Of a stretch of 50,536 nucleotides of DNA, positions 45,574 to 50,536 are shown in pieces. Numbering within the stretch: position 1 is the stretch's first letter; the number at the start of each line of letters is the position of its first letter. Below the pieces are notes generated by a model. It saw only the letters and a program-made list of their open reading frames with translations, did not search any database and had not been told where the DNA came from. A program made the position numbers and the translations under genes. The DNA is from Saccharothrix sp. NRRL B-16348 (GTDB lineage: Bacteria; Actinomycetota; Actinomycetes; Mycobacteriales; Pseudonocardiaceae), in the NCBI RefSeq assembly GCF_001280085.1, contig NZ_LGED01000255.1, positions 1 to 50,536 of the forward strand, given 5' to 3'.

Positions 45574-45940
45574 AGCGAGAGCAGGCTAACACGCCCGGCC
45601 GGAACATCCAGACCCTGTGTGATCAACCACATCAGCCCAGAGTCACGGCACCGGACCAGTCATCGGCTGCACCTTGACCGGACGTCGCCAGCCCACCGCC
45701 CACGGACCCGTCGGAAATCCATACCGCGTGCCGGACCAGACGGTCCACTTGACCCACTCGAACACCCAGCCCTTCACGGCCGACATATTGATCGACAGCC
45801 AATCTACTAGGCAAGTCAGTTCTTCAGCCCACCCGCCCACCGCGGTCGGATTTACTCCAGCGACCCCGAACCGACCGGCGCGCCGCACCTCGTCACCAAG
45901 CCAGCCTTGACCATCTGCGCGATTCGATTTGACGACAGGT
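45574..45940. other. Intergenic, unrecognised
   Basis: A minus-strand frame ending at 45643 is Trp-rich and protein-like (KGWVFEWVKWTVWSGTRYG), and the opposite frame also looks coding. Neither has a clear start or known family. Confidence 0.3.
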
Positions 45941-45978
45941 GGTTGCACCGTCGAACCATCTGGTTGTACGGTCGAACC
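45941..45978. promoter_or_regulatory. Tandem MarR-type operators
   Basis: GGTTGCACCGTCGAACC and GGTTGTACGGTCGAACC lie one helical turn apart (21-base period). Each has GGTT/AACC inverted ends. The second ends directly at the ATG of the MarR gene, so autoregulation and a leaderless start are likely. Confidence 0.65.
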
Positions 45979-46416
45979 ATGCAGAGCGGGGATCTGGACG
46001 CCGCGCAGGAGGCCCTGATGCGGTTCGTCCGCAACTTCGGCCTCCACCAGCCCGACAGCACTCCGTGCGGACAACCGCTGCCGGTGTCGGAGGCGCACGC
46101 CATGGTGGAGATCGGACGCGAGGGACGGCTCCGCCAAGTCGAACTGGCCCGGCGGCTCCGGTTGGAGAAGAGCACCGTCAGCCGACTGGTCACCAATCTC
46201 GTCAACCGCGGTTGGGTGCAGCGGGAGACCGCCGATGGCGATGGTCGCGGCGTCCTGCTGGTACTGACCGACAGTGGCGGGACCGCGGTGGCCAGGCAGG
46301 CCGACGCACGCCGTGACCGGCTCACCGCCGTCCTCGACCGCATTCCCGACGACCAGCGCGGTGCCGTGGTGCGCGCGCTCCAAATCCTGGCGGAGGCCTC
46401 CGTTGAACCGTCCTGA
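45979..46416 (+). CDS. MarR-family transcriptional regulator
   Basis: 145 residues from ATG 45979 (MQSGDLDAAQEALMRF). Winged helix: PVSEAHAMVEIGREGRLRQV, ELARRLRLEKSTVSRLVTNL, then the wing RETADGDGRGVLLVLTDSG. The dimerisation helices flank it. The N-terminal PVSEAHA and central LRLEKSTVSR are typical of metal- or drug-stress MarR proteins; no Cys sensor is visible. Its 3' end overlaps the TTG start of the lipoprotein gene, forming an operon. Confidence 0.85.
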   Translation: MQSGDLDAAQEALMRFVRNFGLHQPDSTPCGQPLPVSEAHAMVEIGREGRLRQVELARRLRLEKSTVSRLVTNLVNRGWVQRETADGDGRGVLLVLTDSGGTAVARQADARRDRLTAVLDRIPDDQRGAVVRALQILAEASVEPS

Positions 46417-46918
46417 CCGTCGCCACGCACGCCGCGCCCTGCTCTTGGTGGTCGCCGCCGCCGCGCTGAGCAGCGGTTGCACCGACTCGTCCACGTCGAT
46501 CGGTTCCAGCAGTTCCAGCCGAGAGGCCGAGGTGGCGGAGCGTGGCGCGTCCGTGATGCCGTTCGACCTTGAACGCACCACCCACCGGTTCTCCAAGGCC
46601 GACACCGGCGGCGTGCAGACCGTGGTCGCCGACGACGCACAGGACAACACCCAGATCAGCCTCATCCGCGAACACCTGACTGCGGAGGCGGAGCGCTTCC
46701 GCCGCGGCGACTTCACCGATCCGGCGAGCATCCACGGCGTCGAAATGCCCGGCTTGGACACGCTGCGCACACACGGTGGGCGCATCACCATCGACTACGA
46801 AACCATCCCCGACGGCGCACGGATCACCTACGCCACCGACGACATCACGCTTCGCGACGCCCTGCACCACTGGTTCGACGCCCAAGTCACCGACCACGGT
46901 CGGCACGCCACCAGCTAG
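46403..46918 (+). CDS. Conserved lipoprotein, PFDLERTTHxF family
   Basis: Start TTG 46403, with GGAGG six bases upstream and overlapping the MarR stop. 171 residues: signal (RRALLLVVAAAALSSGC, lipobox LSSGC), a Ser-rich linker, then RGASVMPFDLERTTHRFSKA, GGVQTVVADDAQDNTQISLI and PASIHGVEMPGLDTLRTHGG. I recall actinobacterial homologues often labelled aspartate carbamoyltransferase in error. No catalytic motif of that enzyme is present. Function unknown; its partner is the MarR regulator. Confidence 0.7.
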   Translation: MNRPDRRHARRALLLVVAAAALSSGCTDSSTSIGSSSSSREAEVAERGASVMPFDLERTTHRFSKADTGGVQTVVADDAQDNTQISLIREHLTAEAERFRRGDFTDPASIHGVEMPGLDTLRTHGGRITIDYETIPDGARITYATDDITLRDALHHWFDAQVTDHGRHATS

Positions 46919-47256
46919 CGCATTCACGACAGTTCGTCGACGGCGCGGATCTAGACCTGGACGGCGACGGCATGGGCGGCCAGGCGGGTCAGGCCTAGCG
47001 GGTTGGGTGCCGCGAGCACCAGTCCGATCGCGGTCCGCGTGTGAAGGCGGAGCGAGCTCGGTATCGCGGATCCACCTCGCCGACGAAGAGCGAGGGGCAC
47101 CCGGCGTGTCCAACATGGGCGTCACACCTGGCTCAGGGGTGTGCCTCAAGTATCCGGTGACCACGTCCAAGTTGGCTACTAAGCCACATAGTCGATATGG
47201 TCGCATTGCCGTTACCCCTGAGCAGATGTCAATCCCCTCGAATCGTGGAGACGGTG
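46919..47256. other. Intergenic, no gene seen
   Basis: No recognisable coding sequence between the lipoprotein gene and the IS3 relic. Confidence 0.4.
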
Positions 47257-48191
47257 TTATGCCACTTCGGCCCTGACCTGGGCCGCTGACGCTGTCCGGG
47301 CTCGTGCCACCCGGTGCTCGAACGGGATCGGGGCCAGCCAGTCGTTGGCACTGTGCCTCCGGGTGGTGTTGTAGAAGTCGGCGATCCAGGTCGCGATCTT
47401 GATGCGGGCCTCGGCGCGGGTCCGGAAGTGTTGCCGGTGTACGAACTCGACCTTGAGCGTGCTGTTGAACGCCTCGGCCGCGGCGTTGTCCAGGGCGCAT
47501 CCGACCCGGCCCATCGACGCGGCGCACGAGGTCCCGGGCAGCCGCCCGTCTGCCCTGTCGGGTCAGCGACCGGCGCCGTTTCGGCGGTCGTCCTGCCAGG
47601 CCGAGCTCGGCCATCCGCGCCGCGACGGTGTTCTCCGAGATGACCCAGCCGACCTACCGCAGGTCGCGGGTGATCTGAGGGCTGCCGTAGGTACCGCCCG
47701 AGTCGGTGAACAGCCTGCCGATCTCCTCGTCCAGCCGCGCCCGCCGTTGATCACGCCCGGTCGGCTTCCGGTTGATCCACTTGTAGAACCAGGACTGCGA
47801 GACCTCCAAGGCCCGGCAGGCGATGCATGCGGGACACCGAAGGCGGTCCTCTGGGACGCGATGAACTCCGCCACGATCACCGGTCCATCGAGTCCTTCAC
47901 CCACAGGACCACCGAGCGCTTGAGGACATCACGCTCCATCTCCAACTCGGCGCGTTCCTTCTCCCACCGCGCCCGCTCGGCCCGCAGCCGCGCCAACTCC
48001 TCGCGCTCGGCGGAGCCCAGGGGCCCGTCGTCCCGCCCGGCCTGTCGGTCGGCCTTCACCCAGTTGTGCAGGGTGTACGCGCTGATCCCCAGATCCCGCG
48101 CGACCTGCGCGACCGGCTTGCCGGTCTCGGCCACGATCCGCACCGCGCCCGCACGGAACTCCGGCTCGAACCGGCGTCTCTTGTCTCCCAC
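47257..48191 (-). mobile_element. IS3-family insertion sequence, decayed
   Basis: OrfA is intact (47877-48191, 104 aa: RRRFEPEFRAGAVRIVAETG, VARDLGISAYTLHNWVKAD and a coiled-coil tail). OrfB is broken: MDGPVIVAEFIASQRTAFGV, then ALEVSQSWFYKWINRKP in another frame, TRDLR-stop-VGWVISENTV with TAG at 47654-47656, then SLTRQ. The middle of the DDE domain is deleted and the end (VGCALDNAAAEAFNSTLKVE, TTRRHSANDWLAPIPFEHR) follows. It lies inside the metal-stress island. Confidence 0.8.
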
Positions 48192-48355
48192 GACCCAACC
48201 ATCCCTCTTGGTTCAGGTCTCCACGCTACGAGGGGAAGCACACCCGCAGGCCGCGTTCGGTTCGTCGCGGCATCACGTCGGCAGATACCTCCTCGGTTGG
48301 GCGATGGCCGGCTCTCAGAACCAGGCCGGACGGTACAAAGAAGCCGAGGACATTA

Positions 48356-48374
48356 CTACTATGATGTTTAGTAG
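48356..48374. promoter_or_regulatory. BlaI/CopY-like operator 1
   Basis: CTACTA, 7 bases, TAGTAG: perfect arms, 22 bases before the ATG of the CPIC membrane protein gene. The same arms recur before the two following genes (48772 and 50433), with different spacers. Confidence 0.5.
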
Positions 48375-48396
48375 ATCGAGAGGGCGGGGTGCGACC

Positions 48397-48720
48397 ATGG
48401 TCGGGCTGTGGAGTTGGCCTCGTGCACTCGTCGGCGGAGCACTCAGCGCCGTTGCGGTCGGCGTGCCGACCGATGTCATGGACAACCCGCGGGGAAGTTC
48501 GCTGCTCGGTGCGCCGGCCATCGGATGCCCGATCTGCATCAAGGTGGTCATCGCACTCTTGGGCACGTCCGGCGCGCTCGGAGTGCGGGCTTCGGTCCAA
48601 CCTGCGCCGGCCTTGGCTTCACTGATCGTCCTGGCGACCGCCGTGGTCGTCCGCTGGCGCCTACGCGGCTGCACGCCGGGCGATCGGCGCGCCGTGCCAG
48701 GCTCCTCCCACAGCACCTGA
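48397..48720 (+). CDS. Small membrane protein with CPIC motif
   Basis: 107 residues from ATG 48397 (MVGLWSWPRALVGGALSAVA). Helix 1 leads to PRGSSLLGAPAIGCPICIKV, a Cys-Pro-Ile-Cys pair at the start of helix 2 (VIALLGTSGALGVRASV). A third hydrophobic stretch follows (ALASLIVLATAVVVRW). The CxxC at the membrane face resembles metal-binding small proteins of mercury/copper systems, but no family is recognised. The preceding palindrome suggests control with its neighbours. Confidence 0.55.
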   Translation: MVGLWSWPRALVGGALSAVAVGVPTDVMDNPRGSSLLGAPAIGCPICIKVVIALLGTSGALGVRASVQPAPALASLIVLATAVVVRWRLRGCTPGDRRAVPGSSHST

Positions 48721-48771
48721 ACCGGTTGTCACCTGGGGACGGGGCGACCCTCGCGCTGGAGCCCATAACGC

Positions 48772-48787
48772 CTACTATGCGTAGTAG
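48772..48787. promoter_or_regulatory. BlaI/CopY-like operator 2
   Basis: CTACTA, 4 bases, TAGTAG. It lies 67 bases before the ATG of the propeller lipoprotein; TACTAT inside it could serve as a -10 element. Confidence 0.6.
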
Positions 48788-48854
48788 TACCCTGATCCGG
48801 CAGACGGATCGCGCACTGCACTGCGTCGAGTGGCGCACTTGCCGAGGAGGACCA

Positions 48855-49712
48855 ATGCGACGCAGGATCCAGGTGCTCGCTTGCCTGGCACTGGCGGCGC
48901 TGGCCACCGCATGCAGCCAGGCAAACCCGCAGGAACCCACCGCGACATCCGGCGCTGCGGCGACCGGGTTGGCCCACGTGCACGGCCTTGGCGTGGATCC
49001 CGCGGACGGCACGCTGTACGCGGCGAGCCACTACGGCTTGTTCACCGTGCCCGAAGGCGGGAAGGCCGAGCGGGTCGGTGACCGCATGCAGGACACGATG
49101 GGCTTCACGGTCGTCGGGCCGAACCACTTCCTCGGCAGCGGCCACCCCGACCCGAGGGACGCAGGCAAGGTGCCGCACCTCGGTCTCATCGAGAGCACCG
49201 ACGCCGGGAAGAGCTGGCGGTCCGTGTCACTCGAAGGTGTGGCCGACTTCCACTCGCTGGAGGCCAAGCACGGCGCGGTCTACGGCTACGACAGCCAGAC
49301 CGGGCAACTCGCCGTGACGTCCGACCAGCGAAATTGGGACCGGCGGGGCCAAGTGGCCATGGCCGACTTCGCGGTCAGCCCGACCAGTTCCGACATCCTC
49401 TTGGCCGCCACCGAGCAGGGACTCGCGCGCAGCACCGACGGTGGACGCACCTTCACGCCGCTCCATGGCGCTCCAGTCCTTCAATTGGTCGACTGGCCCT
49501 CCGAGGCGAGCATCGTCGGCGTTGCCCCCGATGGCGCAGTCAACGTCAGTGCGGACGGTGGGGCCAGCTGGATCCGTCCGGGTCAGGTACCCGGAAAACC
49601 GACCGCTCTGGCCACCAACGGCCCGGCCGGGGTCTTCGTGGCCACCACCACCGCGATCCACAGCTCGACCGATGGCGGACGCACGTTCACCCAGCGGCAC
49701 GCGCTCAACTGA
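48855..49712 (+). CDS. F510_1955-like beta-propeller lipoprotein
   Basis: 285 residues from ATG 48855 with GAGGAGG upstream. Lipobox LATAC (MRRRIQVLACLALAALATAC). BNR/sialidase-like blades are repeated: LAHVHGLGVDPADGTLYAAS, GLIESTDAGKSWRSVSLEG, GLARSTDGGRTFTPLHGA, AIHSSTDGGRTFTQRH, each with the S-x-D-G-G-x-T/S-W/F Asp box. I know this type as F510_1955 family glycosylhydrolase, found near metal-stress genes, but no glycosidase triad is visible, so a non-enzymatic role is possible. It converges on the M23 gene (8-base overlap of stops). Confidence 0.78.
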   Translation: MRRRIQVLACLALAALATACSQANPQEPTATSGAAATGLAHVHGLGVDPADGTLYAASHYGLFTVPEGGKAERVGDRMQDTMGFTVVGPNHFLGSGHPDPRDAGKVPHLGLIESTDAGKSWRSVSLEGVADFHSLEAKHGAVYGYDSQTGQLAVTSDQRNWDRRGQVAMADFAVSPTSSDILLAATEQGLARSTDGGRTFTPLHGAPVLQLVDWPSEASIVGVAPDGAVNVSADGGASWIRPGQVPGKPTALATNGPAGVFVATTTAIHSSTDGGRTFTQRHALN

Positions 49713-50394
49713 TCGCCACGCCGTGCGTCTGCAACCAGGCCAGCGGGTCGGCCTTGCGGCCGCTGGGCTCCCACACCTCGAAGTGCAGGTGCGGGCCGGT
49801 CGAGATACCCCGGTTGCCCACCGTTGCGATCAGATCGCCGGCCATGACCCGCTGTCCGACGCGGACCGCGTAGCTGTCGATGTGCCCGTAGACGGTCGTG
49901 GTGCCGTCCGGACGCTCGATTTTCACCCACAAGCCGAAACCACTCGCGGCCCCTGCCTCCCGGACCACGCCGTCCGTCGCGGCGTAGATGGGCGTGCCGA
50001 TCCGGTTGGCGATGTCCAGCCCGTAGTGGGTGGTGCCCCAACGCGGCCCGTAATTCGACGTGATCACGCCCCACACCGGCGCGACGACCTTGGGTCGGCG
50101 CGCCTCCTCCTCGGCCAGCCGGGCCTGGCGTTCCGCTTCGACCCGCTGGTCGTCGATCCGCTCGGACTTGCGCAACTTGCCGACCTCGTCCTGGGCCGGC
50201 TTCGCCACGAGCAGCACTCCCGGCGGCGCGGCCTGACCGCCGGCCCCGGTGAAGTTCGCCGCCGCCAGCGGGCGGATGTCACCCGACGCCATCCCATCCG
50301 TGGGCGACAGGATCTTCGGCGAGTCCAACACCGCTGCCGCAGCGGCTCCGATCACGATTCCACCCGCTACGACGACCACTCGGCGACGGGACAC
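49705..50394 (-). CDS. Secreted M23-family (LytM) peptidase
   Basis: 229 residues from GTG 50394 (VSRRRVVVVAGGIVIGAAAA); AAGAGG lies upstream. The frame is also open to TTG 50433. N-terminal anchor or signal helix, a charged coiled-coil region (EVGKLRKSERIDDQRVEAER, ARLAEEEARRPK), then the M23 core: TSNYGPRWGTTHYGLDIANR (His and Asp zinc ligands) and STGPHLHFEVWEP (HxH). Peptidoglycan cross-bridge endopeptidase or a remodelling enzyme. Its 3' end overlaps the propeller lipoprotein gene by 8 bases. A BlaI-like palindrome lies 39 bases upstream. Confidence 0.85.
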   Translation of the reverse strand: MSRRRVVVVAGGIVIGAAAAAVLDSPKILSPTDGMASGDIRPLAAANFTGAGGQAAPPGVLLVAKPAQDEVGKLRKSERIDDQRVEAERQARLAEEEARRPKVVAPVWGVITSNYGPRWGTTHYGLDIANRIGTPIYAATDGVVREAGAASGFGLWVKIERPDGTTTVYGHIDSYAVRVGQRVMAGDLIATVGNRGISTGPHLHFEVWEPSGRKADPLAWLQTHGVAIS

Positions 50395-50432
50395 GCACAG
50401 CCTCTTCCGCTCGGGACCAGAAGACCTTATCA

Positions 50433-50445
50433 ACTACCTAGTAGT
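50433..50445. promoter_or_regulatory. BlaI/CopY-like operator 3
   Basis: ACTAC, 3 bases, GTAGT, upstream of the M23 peptidase start; related to the CTACTA/TAGTAG palindromes at 48356 and 48772. Confidence 0.5.
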
Positions 50446-50487
50446 GTGTCGCTGCTTAGTTCTGGCATATTTGGGTGGAAGAGTGGC

Positions 50488-50515
50488 GTCTGGCAGGTCC
50501 GTGCATCTGCCAGAC
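50488..50515. repeat. Inverted repeat at window end
   Basis: GTCTGGCAG and CTGCCAGAC (9-bp perfect arms, 10-base loop). The flanking sequence from 50446 to the end is not recognised; it could be the end of an IS or the leader of the next gene. Confidence 0.35.
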
Positions 50516-50536
50516 GAGGATGGTTGTGGTGCCTTC

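Noticed and set aside
46403..46918. Aspartate carbamoyltransferase
   Set aside because: The name I recall for homologues is not supported: the protein is a short lipoprotein without carbamoyl-phosphate or aspartate-binding motifs.

Overview
The window is very GC-rich, rich in GTG and TTG starts, and carries Tat-type and Sec-type secreted glycosidases with ricin, CBM35 and AbfB modules plus families typical of actinobacteria (DUF6153, DUF6326, a MerR/VIT-vWA pair). It therefore looks like an actinomycete, most likely of the Pseudonocardiaceae (Saccharothrix, Lentzea or Actinosynnema type). That placement is inferred from family content; there is no rRNA gene here.

Layout. 0-3.3 kb (minus strand) is a worn region: a partial lipoprotein, a frameshifted DUF6973-like gene, an HNH-toxin/SMI1-immunity pair broken by a frameshift and an amber codon, and an esterase with an internal deletion. 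3.6-9.6 kb (minus) is a secreted glycosidase operon (GH43, GH29, GH97) downstream of two LacI-type palindromes. 10.3-20.5 kb is mixed: a secreted anchored protein, a PPOX-fold protein, a DUF6326 membrane protein, an IS insertion that cuts a histidine kinase, a membrane protein, a free-standing condensation-domain protein and a MerR/VIT-vWA operon. 21.1-31.8 kb is a pectin locus aimed at rhamnogalacturonan I: GH53 galactanase, GH43, PL9 lyase and a truncated second GH53 on the minus strand. Divergent from these are an alpha/beta hydrolase with a ricin domain and a CBM35-SGNH acetylesterase, around a 1.4 kb control region. 31.8-36.6 kb has a GNAT fragment, an SGNH hydrolase, and a class I terpene synthase followed by a class II cyclase with a DVDTT motif. 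A deleted, oppositely oriented relic of the same terpene pair lies at 32.4-32.7 kb. 37.1-39.0 kb is a solitary OLD-family nuclease.

39.2-50.4 kb reads as an envelope metal and thiol-stress island: DsbA/VKOR disulfide pair, DUF6153, ArsR/P1B-ATPase, DUF4396 behind a CsoR-like palindrome, MarR/lipoprotein, a small CPIC membrane protein, an F510_1955-like beta-propeller lipoprotein and an M23 peptidase. The last three each have a CTACTA/TAGTAG-type palindrome upstream, suggesting one BlaI/CopY-type regulon. IS relics lie inside the island.

A recurring oddity is the number of otherwise well-conserved genes broken by one event: in-frame TAG codons, at least two exactly where the family has tryptophan (GH43; terpene cyclase), or single-base losses in short homopolymers (HNH toxin, CBM35-SGNH, terpene cyclase). 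These are either genuine decay in an accessory region or residual sequence errors; the sequence alone cannot decide.
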